Source: Streptomyces sp. YS415 (lineage in GTDB: Bacteria > Actinomycetota > Actinomycetes > Streptomycetales > Streptomycetaceae). From it: a stretch of 64,000 nucleotides of DNA. Shown piece by piece: positions 8,031 to 16,044 of the stretch. The notes under the pieces were generated by a model. It searched no databases. It was not told the origin of the DNA and saw only the letters and a list, made by a program, of their open reading frames with translations. The position numbers and the translations under genes are program-made. Positions within the stretch are counted from its first letter, which is position 1. Every line of letters starts with the position of its first letter. The stretch spans positions 1 through 64,000 of the forward strand of contig NZ_JAMJFL010000005.1 in NCBI RefSeq assembly GCF_023544665.1. Direction: 5' to 3'.

Positions 8031-9098
8031 CTAGTCGCCCCCGCCCCCTCCGCCGCCGCCGTCTCCTCCCCCGCTTCCGCCGTCGCCCCCGCTGTCCCCG
8101 CCGTCTCCGCCGTCCGAGCCCCAGCCGTCGCTGCCGCCGGGCTCGTTGTCGTCGCGGCTCCAGCCGAGGTTGCTGAACCAGGGGCGGTCCCATGCCGCGT
8201 CGTGGGCGAAGGGCTCGCCCCCGTAGGGCCGGCGGCGCTCCGAGCGGAACCGGGCCGAGCCGGTCGTGTCCCCGAGTCCGAAGGTGACGGCGAAGGCGTG
8301 CGCCATGACGGCGTCCAGCGGGTCGGCGCTCTCGTGGTGGACCGGGGAGAGGGGCACCAGGAGGGTGTGCGGGTCGGGGGTCCGCCCGCGCGGGGGGCGG
8401 CTCAGCAGGGCGACGCGCCGCTCGTCGCGCAGCAGCCAGGAGGCGGTCGCGTTCTCCCGGCGCAGCGCCCAGTGCTGTCCGGGCAGCCGCAGTTCCACGT
8501 AGTTCTTGGACTTGCGGAGCTTCCTCCTGAGAACCGGTTCCGCGGTGACCGTGCCGACGGTCACGCGCAGGCCCTCGGAGGGGTCGGTGGTCTTCGCGCT
8601 GAAGCCGTGGGGGGCCCGGACGCGTACGACGGGCGCGTGCGGGCCCCATGCGTCCACGCGGACCAGCTTCCGGTCCACGGCGACGGCGATCGGTCCGGCC
8701 GGTCCCGGCGCGTACCGCCGCGCGATCCACAGGGGTACGCCCTCGGCCCGGGCCCGGTCCGCCAGCGCCGCCACCTGCTCGGGCCCGCCGCACAGCCGTA
8801 CCGCCAGCTCGCCCAGCTCGCGGGCGAAGGGGGCGGCCTGACGGAGCTTCAGCGGGGTGCAGGTGCCGGTGAGCCGGGTGACGGGGACGGCCCCGGGGCC
8901 GTCCGGCAGCCGGTTCAGCGGGCGTTCGGTCCCGCCGCCGCCGAGCCAGTGCCCGCGCCGGTAGGCGTCGGCCATGGCGGCGAGGTTCAGCTCGCCGAGC
9001 GGTGTGGTCCGGCCGCCCCGGCGCAGGGCCGCTTCGGTCAGTGCCACGGTCCGCGCCAGCGGATTCCATGACTGCTCGTCGTAGAGCACCTGGTTCAT
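8031..9098 (-). CDS. Uncharacterised protein with Gly/Asp-rich C-terminal tail
   Basis: This 355-aa protein has no signal peptide or membrane helix and no domain I recognise. Residues 1-310 are a normal mixed alpha/beta composition. The last 35 or so residues are nearly all Gly, Asp and Ser (SDGGDGGDSGGDGGSGGGD), a flexible acidic tail. It is the first gene of the leftward T4SS-like set and is probably part of it by position, although 331 bp separate it from the next gene. The tail could be a low-complexity interaction or secretion segment; that is a guess. Confidence 0.65.
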   Translation of the reverse strand: MNQVLYDEQSWNPLARTVALTEAALRRGGRTTPLGELNLAAMADAYRRGHWLGGGGTERPLNRLPDGPGAVPVTRLTGTCTPLKLRQAAPFARELGELAVRLCGGPEQVAALADRARAEGVPLWIARRYAPGPAGPIAVAVDRKLVRVDAWGPHAPVVRVRAPHGFSAKTTDPSEGLRVTVGTVTAEPVLRRKLRKSKNYVELRLPGQHWALRRENATASWLLRDERRVALLSRPPRGRTPDPHTLLVPLSPVHHESADPLDAVMAHAFAVTFGLGDTTGSARFRSERRRPYGGEPFAHDAAWDRPWFSNLGWSRDDNEPGGSDGWGSDGGDGGDSGGDGGSGGGDGGGGGGGGD

Positions 9099-9190
9099 GC
9101 CGTCCCCCGTTCCTCGCTGCCGCGCGGCGCCGGTCTGCCCCGCCTACGGAGGGACTGCCGACCGGGCGCGTTCAGTTCCCGGCGTCGCCG

Positions 9191-9784
9191 TCAGCGGGGC
9201 CTGAGGCCGTGCAGGAGGGTGTGGACGAGGTCCTCCAGGCCGGCCAGGGCCGCCTCGGGCGTGAGCATGCCGCCGGCGGCGAAGGCGGCGAGGCCGTGCA
9301 GGCTCGCGCCGGCGATGAGGGTGAGCTGGGCGGGGTCGCCCTCGATGAGCTCGCCCCGCCGCTGGGCGTCGGCCAGGACCCGCTCCAGGGTGCCGACCGA
9401 GCGGTCGATCGCCGACGCCATCTGCTCGGAGGCGTCGGGGTCGTGCTTGCGGGCGTACATCAGCTCCAGCAGCTCGGCGTTGTCGAGGGCGAAGCGCAGG
9501 TAGGCGCGGGCCAGGGAGGTGATCCGCGGTTCGAGGGGGAGGGCGGGGTCGTCGGCGGCCCGGAGGGTCTGCTCGAGGCGGTCGTAGCCGGCGAGGGCGA
9601 GCGCGTTGAGCAGGGCCTGCTTGTCCTTGAAGTGGCGGCCGGGCGCGGCATGGCTGACGCCGGCCTCGCGGGCCAGTTCGCGCAGGGAGAGCGCGGTGAC
9701 GCCCTTGGTCCGCAGGGTGCGCTCGGCACCGGCGAGCAGGGTGGAGCGCAGGTCTCCGTGGTGGTAGGGGCGGCTTTCGGGCAT
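9191..9784 (-). CDS. TetR-family transcriptional repressor
   Basis: This 197-aa protein has an N-terminal TetR helix-turn-helix ([16 protein letters not shown] with HFKDKQALL, about 25-52) and a helical ligand-binding domain. I place the start at the ATG of [10 protein letters not shown], a typical TetR opening; the frame extends 24 codons further upstream, but those read as low-complexity promoter DNA. It is divergent from an SDR gene with 98 bp between starts, the usual layout for a local repressor of that gene. The ligand is unknown. Confidence 0.85.
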   Translation of the reverse strand: MPESRPYHHGDLRSTLLAGAERTLRTKGVTALSLRELAREAGVSHAAPGRHFKDKQALLNALALAGYDRLEQTLRAADDPALPLEPRITSLARAYLRFALDNAELLELMYARKHDPDASEQMASAIDRSVGTLERVLADAQRRGELIEGDPAQLTLIAGASLHGLAAFAAGGMLTPEAALAGLEDLVHTLLHGLRPR

Positions 9785-9841
9785 GGGCCCATCGTAGCCG
9801 GATGTTGTCACCGTCATCTTTGTTGGCGTCGCCATCATTGT

Positions 9842-9876
9842 TGTCATTGACAGCATTGTTGGCGGCGTCTACATTC
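9842..9876 (+). promoter_or_regulatory. Promoter with overlapping TetR-type palindrome
   Basis: TTGACA (9847-9852), a 17-bp spacer and TACATT (9870-9875) form a near-consensus promoter whose start would fall at about 9882-9883, the A of the SDR ATG. A perfect palindrome, TGTCA-T-TGACA (9842-9852), covers the -35. The word TTGTTGGCG occurs twice nearby. This is the likely operator of the divergent TetR gene. Confidence 0.6.
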
Positions 9877-9882
9877 GAGGGT

Positions 9883-10788
9883 ATGACCCAGACGCAGCAG
9901 TGGAACGTGACCGACCTGCCCGATCTCAGCGGCCGTACGGCCGTCGTCACCGGTGCCAACAGCGGCATCGGCCTCACCGCCGCCCGGGCGCTGGCCGGGG
10001 CGGGCGCGCATGTCGTCCTCGCCGTACGGGACCCCGAGCGCGGCCGGGCCGCCGCCGCGACCGTGTCCGGCAGCACCGAGGTGCGGCGGCTCGATCTGGC
10101 CGATCTGGCGTCCGTGCGGGAGTTCGCCGCGGACTGGGCGGGCCCGCTGCACATGCTGATCAACAACGCGGGCGTGATGATGATCCCGCGACAGCGGACC
10201 AAGGACGGCTTCGAGATGCAGTTCGGCACCAACCATCTCGGGCACTTCGCCCTGACGAACCTCCTCCTGCCGTACCTCACCGACCGCGTCGTCACCGTCT
10301 CCTCCGCCGCCCACCGCTGGGGCGACGAGGCGATCCACTTCGACGACCAGAACAGCGACGCGGCCTACGACCCCCGGGGCGCCTACGGTCAGTCCAAGCT
10401 GGCGAACCTGCTGTTCACGCTGGAGCTGCAGCGCCGGCTGACCGAGTCCGGCTCCCGCGTCCGCGCCCTGGCGGCCCACCCCGGGTACTCGGCCACCAAC
10501 CTGCAGAGCCACGCCGCGAGCCGGGTGGCCCGGGTGGGGATGCGGTTCTCCAACAGGTTCCTGGCCCAGAGCGACCGTGCGGGCGCCCTGCCGACCCTGT
10601 ACGCGGCCACCCAGGACCTGCCCGGCGCCTCCTACGTCGGCCCCGACGGCTGGGCCGAGTGGCGCGGCGGCCCCACCCTGGTGAGCCGGTCCCGGGCGGC
10701 GAGCGACCCGGCGACGGCCCGGCGGCTGTGGACGGTCTCCGAGGAACTCACCGGGGTGGTCTGTCCGTTGGAGGTGCAGATGGCCTGA
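9883..10788 (+). CDS. Short-chain dehydrogenase/reductase
   Basis: This 301-aa SDR oxidoreductase has a Rossmann cofactor motif, TGANSGIG (23-30), an NNAG structural motif and the catalytic YGQSK of the YxxxK type. The sequence resembles retinol-dehydrogenase/WW-oxidoreductase-like SDRs that commonly take NADP(H). The start ATG coincides with the predicted transcription start, so the mRNA is probably leaderless. It is presumably repressed by the divergent TetR protein and induced by a substrate-like molecule. A PIG-L gene follows 22 bp downstream and may be co-transcribed. The substrate cannot be inferred. Confidence 0.85.
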   Translation: MTQTQQWNVTDLPDLSGRTAVVTGANSGIGLTAARALAGAGAHVVLAVRDPERGRAAAATVSGSTEVRRLDLADLASVREFAADWAGPLHMLINNAGVMMIPRQRTKDGFEMQFGTNHLGHFALTNLLLPYLTDRVVTVSSAAHRWGDEAIHFDDQNSDAAYDPRGAYGQSKLANLLFTLELQRRLTESGSRVRALAAHPGYSATNLQSHAASRVARVGMRFSNRFLAQSDRAGALPTLYAATQDLPGASYVGPDGWAEWRGGPTLVSRSRAASDPATARRLWTVSEELTGVVCPLEVQMA

Positions 10789-10810
10789 GTCCTGGGGAGG
10801 TGGTCGAGCG

Positions 10811-11569
10811 ATGCCGCGTCTGCTCGCCGTGTTCGGGCACCCTGACGACGAGTCACTGTTCGCGGGCGGAGTCCTGGCCGCGAACGCCGCGGCGGGCTCT
10901 CCTACGGCGGTGGTGACGGCGACCTGGGCCGAGCACACCCACCGGGGCGCCGAACTCGCCGAAGCGCTGCGCCTCCTCGGCACCCCCGAGAAGCCCCGGA
11001 TGCTCGGTTACGCCGACTCCCGGGTGCCCGGGTCCGCCCCCGGCAGCCTCCGGCTGTGCGACGCACCGCTGGACGAGGCGGTCGGCCGGCTCGTCGCCCA
11101 CCTGCGGGAGTTCCGCCCGGACATCGTCCTCACCCATGACGCGTACGGCGGCATCACCGGCCACGAGGACCATGTGCACACCCACCGCCTGACCGTGCTG
11201 GCCGTCCAGGCCGCGGGACTCGAGCGGCTGTACCCGGAGGCCGGCGCCCCCTGGCGGCCGCGGGCCCTGTATCTGGCCACCCATCCGCACTCGGCGGTCG
11301 GGGTGCTGGGCGACTTCGCCGAGGCCGGCAAGGGCATGCGGACGGTGCCGGACGAGTGGGTCACGACCACCGTCGACGTCCGCCCCTGGCTGGAGCGGAA
11401 GTGGGCGGCCGTACAGGCCCACCGCAGCGAGGCCGAGCGAGGGGCCGCACCGGGCCTGCTCGCCGCACTCCCGCGGGAGGCCCGGGAAGCCGTCCTCGGC
11501 ACGGAGTGGTTCATCCGCCAGGAGCTCATGACCGGCGCGCGCACCGGCGAGACGGCACTGACCGAATAG
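10811..11569 (+). CDS. PIG-L (LmbE-like) zinc deacetylase
   Basis: This 252-aa protein starts with the family zinc motif HPDDE (10-14) and carries the second metal motif HEDHVHTH in its middle. PIG-L enzymes remove acetyl groups from N-acetylglucosaminyl compounds; actinobacterial relatives include MshB and Mca of mycothiol metabolism. This one differs from MshB/Mca in context and C-terminus, so the substrate is open. It follows the SDR gene closely on the same strand and has GGGGAGGTGG just before the ATG as a strong ribosome site. Confidence 0.8.
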   Translation: MPRLLAVFGHPDDESLFAGGVLAANAAAGSPTAVVTATWAEHTHRGAELAEALRLLGTPEKPRMLGYADSRVPGSAPGSLRLCDAPLDEAVGRLVAHLREFRPDIVLTHDAYGGITGHEDHVHTHRLTVLAVQAAGLERLYPEAGAPWRPRALYLATHPHSAVGVLGDFAEAGKGMRTVPDEWVTTTVDVRPWLERKWAAVQAHRSEAERGAAPGLLAALPREAREAVLGTEWFIRQELMTGARTGETALTE

Positions 11570-11586
11570 AGACGGCACAGGACCAC

Positions 11587-11931
11587 TCAGGACGGCAGCG
11601 AGTCGCGCAGGGCCTTCGCGGTGGTGGCCGGGTCGTAGCCCTCGGCGACGCCTTGGACCAGGATGATGTTGCCCTCGATGTGCCGGGCGCGCAACGGGGC
11701 GATCTCCTGATAGGCGGGCGAGTCCCACCACTGCCGTGCCTCGGCCATCCCCGGGAAGCCGATCATCACGACGTCCCCGGCCCAGTCGCCCTCCACCGTC
11801 TCGTGCCGCTGCCCGTGGACGAGGAAGCGGCCGCCGTACGGCTCGAAGGTGGCGCTGATGCGCTCGATGTACTCGGCGATCTCCGGGTGCGGGGTGATCT
11901 TCCGGAGATGGGCGATGGCGTACGCGGTCAT
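11587..11931 (-). CDS. DUF1330 small protein (dimeric alpha/beta-barrel fold)
   Basis: This 114-aa protein is of the DUF1330 type: an N-terminal strand-helix with ITPHPEIAEYIERI, a central VVMIGFPGMAEARQWWDS and the family stretch YQEIAPLRARH. Members are small ferredoxin-like dimers of unknown function. It converges on the PIG-L gene, with stops 17 bp apart. No partner gene is evident. Confidence 0.75.
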   Translation of the reverse strand: MTAYAIAHLRKITPHPEIAEYIERISATFEPYGGRFLVHGQRHETVEGDWAGDVVMIGFPGMAEARQWWDSPAYQEIAPLRARHIEGNIILVQGVAEGYDPATTAKALRDSLPS

Positions 11932-12140
11932 GGCGGGCGTCCTTCCGGTCGGGCGGTCGGGCTCCTTACGTCCGTGATCGTGTCAGCCGGGTGTGGCCGG
12001 GGTCGATGACCTGTCAGGTAATGCGCCGGGGAGGGCTGTCCGGGCGGGCTGCCCGGGTGGGCCCTGGTTGCGCCGGAATTCCCGTGGGAAGCTCCTAGAC
12101 TGACGCGGGCGGACTCCCGGCGGGCGAGGGGCGGTTGACG

Positions 12141-13142
12141 GTGCGTAAGGCATGGATCGTGGCGGGTGCCGCTCTCGCGGCGGGGCTCAGCTTCGTGATG
12201 CTGCTCGTCGTCGGGGTGTACATCGTCGCCGGGAACCTCGCCAACGGCATCGGCGGCGGGGCCAAGGCGCTCGCCAAGGGCGCGGTGCCCGCCGCCTACC
12301 AGGCGCTCGTGCAGAAGTGGGGCAACCTGTGCCCCGCCATCAACCCGGCGCTGCTCGCCGCCCAGCTCTACCAGGAGAGCGGCTTCAACCCCAGGGCGCA
12401 GAGCCCGGCCGCCGCGCAGGGGATAGCTCAGTTCATCCCCGGGACCTGGGCCACGCACGGCATCGACGGCGACGGCGACGGCGACCGGGACGTCTGGGAC
12501 CCGCGGGACGCGATCCCGTCGGCCGCGTCCTACGACTGCGAACTCGCCTCTTACGTCAAGGACGTGCCGGGCGACGCGACGAAGAACATGCTCGCCGCCT
12601 ACAACGCCGGGGCGTACGCGGTCATCAAGTACGGGGGAGTGCCGCCGTACCGCGAGACCCAGAACTACGTGAAGACCATCACGACCCTCCAGGACAGCTT
12701 CGCCGCGCCCGTCGGACGGGTCGACCCCTCCAAGCAGGCCGCGGGCGCCATCTCCTACGCGCAGAAGAAGCTCGGGACGCTCTATCTGTGGGGCGGGGAC
12801 GGCACTCTGGAGGACGGCGGCCGGTTCGACTGCTCCGGTCTGACCAAGGCCGCGTACGAAAGTGTCGGGATCTCGCTGCCCCGCGTGGCCAACGATCAGT
12901 ACAACGCGGGACCGCATCCGGCCAGGGACGAGCTGCTCCCCGGGGACCTGGTGTTCTTCTCCGACGACCTCACCAACTCGCGGGCCATCCGCCATGTGGG
13001 GATTTATGTCGGCGGCGGGTACATGATCGACGCCCCGAGAACAGGTGCTGTGATCCGGTTCGACCCGATCGACACCCCCGACTACTTCGGGGCCACCCGG
13101 GTCACCGAAGATGGCGCGAAAGCGCTCCCCACCCAGGTGTAG
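12141..13142 (+). CDS. Membrane-anchored lytic transglycosylase fused to NlpC/P60 peptidase
   Basis: This 333-aa cell-wall hydrolase has an N-terminal membrane helix (6-30), a soluble lytic transglycosylase domain with catalytic Glu79 in LYQESGFNP, and an NlpC/P60 domain with Cys231 (DCSG) and His285 (RHVGIYVG). It should cut glycan strands and stem peptides outside the membrane. SLT-NlpC fusions are common companions of Gram-positive T4SS (VirB1-like), so its position near the T4SS-like set is suggestive, though other genes intervene. I chose GTG at 12141, 9 nt after GAGGGG; a TTG two codons earlier is crowded. Confidence 0.85.
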   Translation: MRKAWIVAGAALAAGLSFVMLLVVGVYIVAGNLANGIGGGAKALAKGAVPAAYQALVQKWGNLCPAINPALLAAQLYQESGFNPRAQSPAAAQGIAQFIPGTWATHGIDGDGDGDRDVWDPRDAIPSAASYDCELASYVKDVPGDATKNMLAAYNAGAYAVIKYGGVPPYRETQNYVKTITTLQDSFAAPVGRVDPSKQAAGAISYAQKKLGTLYLWGGDGTLEDGGRFDCSGLTKAAYESVGISLPRVANDQYNAGPHPARDELLPGDLVFFSDDLTNSRAIRHVGIYVGGGYMIDAPRTGAVIRFDPIDTPDYFGATRVTEDGAKALPTQV

Positions 13143-13291
13143 ACGCAGCGTGAACCCACCCCCTGAGCTGCGGTGATGTGTCTCTCTTCGATAACGTCTG
13201 AGTGATCATTCAGTGGAGCGTGGAACGTATCAACAGGAGCCGTGCGTTCCTGATGACGTAGCGGGAGAGACGACGAAGGGGCCGCAGCACC

Positions 13292-13999
13292 ATGGCTGGA
13301 CTCGCAGCATCCGGGTCGAACCCCGACGTCGACCTGCTTTATGACATCAATGGCCTGGCCAAGGACGCGCCGGGCTGGTTCGACCGGGTCATGGCGAACG
13401 TCGGCGAGTACGGGCTGCTCATCGCCATGGTGCTGCTGGTGCTGTGGTGCTGGTGGTCCGTGCGCAGGCGCGGCGGGGAGGACGCCGCCCCGTCCGTCGC
13501 CGCGCTGGTGTGGGCGCCGCTCGCGGCCGGGATCGCGGTGCTGGTGAACGTCCCGATACGGGGCTTCGTCGAACGGCCCCGGCCCTTCCTCGACCACCAG
13601 GGCCTGGAGGTCCTGGTCTCCGGGAAGACGGACTTCTCCTTCGTGAGCGACCACGCGACCATCACCATGGCCATGGGGGTCGGGCTCTTCGTCGCCAACC
13701 GCCGGTTCGGGCTGTTCGGCCTCGGGCTCGCGCTGCTCGAAGGTTTCTGCCGGGTCTACATGGGCGTGCACTATCCGACCGACGTCATCGGCGGGTTCGC
13801 GCTCGGCACGGCCGTGACGCTGCTGCTGTCCCCGGTCGCCTCGGCGCTGCTGACCCCGGTGACCAAGGCGATCGAGCGGTCGCCCCGGGCCGGATGGCTG
13901 ATCCGCTCCCGCAAGGAGTCGTCCTACGGCGGCCAGGACGCCGTCCTCCCGGGGGCGCGCGAGAGCGCCGACGCCGCGGAGCGGGACCTGGCCGCCTGA
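13292..13999 (+). CDS. PAP2-family membrane phosphatase
   Basis: This 235-aa polytopic protein has the three PAP2 motifs: R-x6-RP around RGFVERPRP, with Arg where Lys is usual; SDH in FVSDHATITMA, where most members have SGH; and R-x5-H-x3-D in RVYMGVHYPTD. The active-site Arg, His, His and Asp are present. The family removes phosphate from lipid phosphates such as undecaprenyl pyrophosphate or phosphatidate at the outer membrane face. It stands alone, 149 bp after the transglycosylase and convergent with the oxidase gene. Confidence 0.85.
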   Translation: MAGLAASGSNPDVDLLYDINGLAKDAPGWFDRVMANVGEYGLLIAMVLLVLWCWWSVRRRGGEDAAPSVAALVWAPLAAGIAVLVNVPIRGFVERPRPFLDHQGLEVLVSGKTDFSFVSDHATITMAMGVGLFVANRRFGLFGLGLALLEGFCRVYMGVHYPTDVIGGFALGTAVTLLLSPVASALLTPVTKAIERSPRAGWLIRSRKESSYGGQDAVLPGARESADAAERDLAA

Positions 14000-14009
14000 G
14001 GCCGCCGCC

Positions 14010-15548
14010 TCACAGCGCCTGGGGGTAGGTGAAGAAGCCCTCCGGGTCGTACCGCCCCTTCAGCCGGGCCAGGCGGGGGGCCGCGTCCCCGTAGTACGCC
14101 GTGCGCCAGTTCTTCAGGTCCGGGTCCGGGTAGTTCTGGTAGGCCGCGCCCGACGCGTACGGCCGCATCGCGGTGTGCGCCTCGGTGAGCCAGGACCGGG
14201 CCGTGGCACCGCCGGTGCCCGCCCGCCAGGCGGCGATGTACTGGGCGAGCATCCGGGAGCGGCGGTGGACGAACGCCGTGGCGGTGGGCGGGACGCGGTT
14301 GACCGCGCCGCCGAGGGCCGTGAGGGCGACGCTGCCGGAGCCGCCCCGGACCGACTTCATCCCGGCGAGCAGGGCCTGGATGCCGGCCGGGGAGAGCGAG
14401 CGGTCGAAGAAGTCGGACTTCGCGGCGTACGTCTCACGGTTCAGGGCGCCCTGCGGGGAGCGGCCCGGAGTGGTGCCGGGGAGGTGGCACTGGGCGTCGG
14501 TGGCGAAGGAGGAGCAGCCTGCGTACACCTCCATCGACTCCTCGTAGGAGCGGCGGCGCAGGGAGACGCTGGTGGCGGAGGCGCCGACGCGGTCGGCCAG
14601 GCGGTCGACCGCGTTCTGGAGTTCGCCGTGGGTGCCGAGGGAGAAGGCGGCGACGGAGACGGTCGGGGTGCCTCCGGTGGCGTTCGCCAGATGGAAGGAC
14701 GACCAGATCTCGTCGGGCTGGGCGGGGCCCCACTCCTGCCAGGCCTTCAGCACGGCGGCGGCCCTCGACCACGGCCAGGACAGGTACGCGGTGACGGCCT
14801 GGGGCGCGGGGTGGGTCTTGAACTGGAGTTCCGTGACGATCCCGAAGTTTCCGTTGCCGGCGCCCCGCAGGGCCCAGAAGAGGTCCTTGTTCGTGGTGGC
14901 GTCGGCGGTGAGCTGCTTGCCGTCCGCGGTGACGAGCGTGGCGCGGGTGAGGCTGTCGCAGGTCAGGCCGTACGCGCGGGAGACGACGCCGTGGCCGCCG
15001 CCGAGGGTGAGGCCGGAGATGCCGACGGTGGGGCAGGAGCCGGCGGGGAGGGTGACGCCCTGGGCGGCGAGGGCTCGGTAGACGTCGATGAGCTTGGCGC
15101 CGGCGCCGATCACGGCGGTGCCGGCGGAGGTGCGGATCCTGTCGAGCCGGGAGACGTCTATGACCAGGCGGCCGTTGCCGGAGGACCAGCCGGCGTAGGA
15201 GTGGCCGCCGTTGCGGATCGCCGTGCGGAGGTTGTGGGCGTGGGCGTAGGCGAGGGCGGTGCGGATGTCGGCCTGGTGGGCGACGTAGGCGATGGCTGCG
15301 GGCTTCAGGGTGTCGAAGCGGGTGTTGTAGAGCTGGCGGGCGGTGGTCCAGGTGCGGTCGCCGGGGCGGATGAGGGTGCCGTCAAGGTCCCTGGCGAGGG
15401 CGGACCAGGTGGGGGTGGTGGCGGTGGCGGTGGTGCGCAGCGGGGGGCGGGTGCCGGTGTTCGTCTTCGTGCCGGTGCCTGTGCAGGCGGCGGTTGCTGT
15501 TGCTGTGAGAGCGGCTGCGCCGCCGGCGATGAAGGTGCGCCGTTCCAT
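14010..15548 (-). CDS. Secreted FAD-linked oxidase (berberine-bridge-enzyme type)
   Basis: This 512-aa protein opens with a twin-arginine start (MERRTFIAGG) and an Ala/Thr signal ending in a lipobox-like TAAC, so it is exported, probably by Tat and possibly as a lipoprotein. The PCMH FAD domain shows the flavin-binding region IRNGGHSYAG, whose His is the usual covalent FAD attachment, and the SCPTVGISGLTLGGGHG stretch. The C-terminal BBE segment is YYGDAAPRLARLKGRYDPEGFF. GGGAGGCGAC stands directly before the chosen ATG. The substrate is unknown; relatives oxidise sugars or alkaloid-like compounds. Confidence 0.85.
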   Translation of the reverse strand: MERRTFIAGGAAALTATATAACTGTGTKTNTGTRPPLRTTATATTPTWSALARDLDGTLIRPGDRTWTTARQLYNTRFDTLKPAAIAYVAHQADIRTALAYAHAHNLRTAIRNGGHSYAGWSSGNGRLVIDVSRLDRIRTSAGTAVIGAGAKLIDVYRALAAQGVTLPAGSCPTVGISGLTLGGGHGVVSRAYGLTCDSLTRATLVTADGKQLTADATTNKDLFWALRGAGNGNFGIVTELQFKTHPAPQAVTAYLSWPWSRAAAVLKAWQEWGPAQPDEIWSSFHLANATGGTPTVSVAAFSLGTHGELQNAVDRLADRVGASATSVSLRRRSYEESMEVYAGCSSFATDAQCHLPGTTPGRSPQGALNRETYAAKSDFFDRSLSPAGIQALLAGMKSVRGGSGSVALTALGGAVNRVPPTATAFVHRRSRMLAQYIAAWRAGTGGATARSWLTEAHTAMRPYASGAAYQNYPDPDLKNWRTAYYGDAAPRLARLKGRYDPEGFFTYPQAL

Positions 15549-15629
15549 GTCGCCTCCCGGGGTTACGTGGAACGAGACGGGGTGGTGGGGGTGGGGGTTC
15601 CATGCCGGGCGCGGCGCCGGGTGTTTCTC

Positions 15630-15730
15630 GCCCCCGCCGCCCCTACCCGTCCCTCCCTGGGGGCTGCGCCCCCAGACCCCCGCTGTCGGCCCTGAAGGGG
15701 CCTCGTCCTCAAACGCCGGACGGGCTGGTA
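15630..15730. repeat. Dispersed Streptomyces repeat element with hairpin
   Basis: The stretch contains CTGGGGGC-TGC-GCCCCCAG (15657-15675) followed by CCTCGTCCTCAAACGCCGG and GACGGGCTG. I recognise this as an element found many times, in intergenic positions, in Streptomyces genomes. It lies downstream of the small leftward gene at 15745 and could end its transcript. Confidence 0.6.
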
Positions 15731-15744
15731 GCGCCGGGCGGTGT

Positions 15745-15969
15745 TCAGCCGGCTGTATGGGCCTCTGCGTCTCTTCTGGCCTGGCTTCTGGCTCTTCTTG
15801 CCGGGCCTTTCCAGCCGCAGGTGCACTGGGCCGTGCAGAACGGGCCCTGTTCGATCGTGGCTGTGCGGTGGGTCGGGGGCGGGGGCGCGGGCGGGGCTTG
15901 GTCGTGTGCCACGGGGACAACCGTACCGAGGGGAGGTAAAGGGTTTCTATGGGCGTCGGGGTGCGTTAC
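15745..15969 (-). CDS. Small conserved Cys-rich protein (start uncertain, possibly defective)
   Basis: The leftward frame encodes about 74 aa ending CTAQCTCGWKGPARRARSQARRDAEAH. A CxxxCxCGW motif followed by a basic helix is typical of a small Streptomyces family I have seen unnamed. Third positions are G/C-rich and a strong ribosome site, CCAGGAG, precedes the expected start by 6 nt. The codon there is GTA (15967-15969), not GTG. Either the start was lost, a GTG at VAHDQ (about 53 aa, no ribosome site) is used, or GTA is tolerated. The coordinates given assume the GTA position. Confidence 0.5.
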   Translation of the reverse strand, partial: VTHPDAHRNPLPPLGTVVPVAHDQAPPAPPPPTHRTATIEQGPFCTAQCTCGWKGPARRARSQARRDAEAHTAG

Positions 15970-15972
15970 GGG

Positions 15973-16010
15973 GGGCTCCTGGTCGTCGTTATGACGACGA
16001 CGAGGAGCCC
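15973..16010. promoter_or_regulatory. 17-bp inverted repeat between divergent genes
   Basis: GGGCTCCTGGTCGTCGT (15973-15989) and ACGACGACGAGGAGCCC (15994-16010) pair with one mismatch around TATG. There is no T-tract. It lies between the small Cys-rich gene and the lipoprotein gene, so an operator is more likely than a terminator. Confidence 0.5.
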
Positions 16011-16044
16011 GTGACGGACGTACCCGCTGGGGGGTAGGCAGGCG

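Noticed and set aside
12135..12140. TTG start of the transglycosylase/NlpC gene
   Set aside because: It sits only about 4 nt from the GAGGGG ribosome site; GTG at 12141 has normal spacing.
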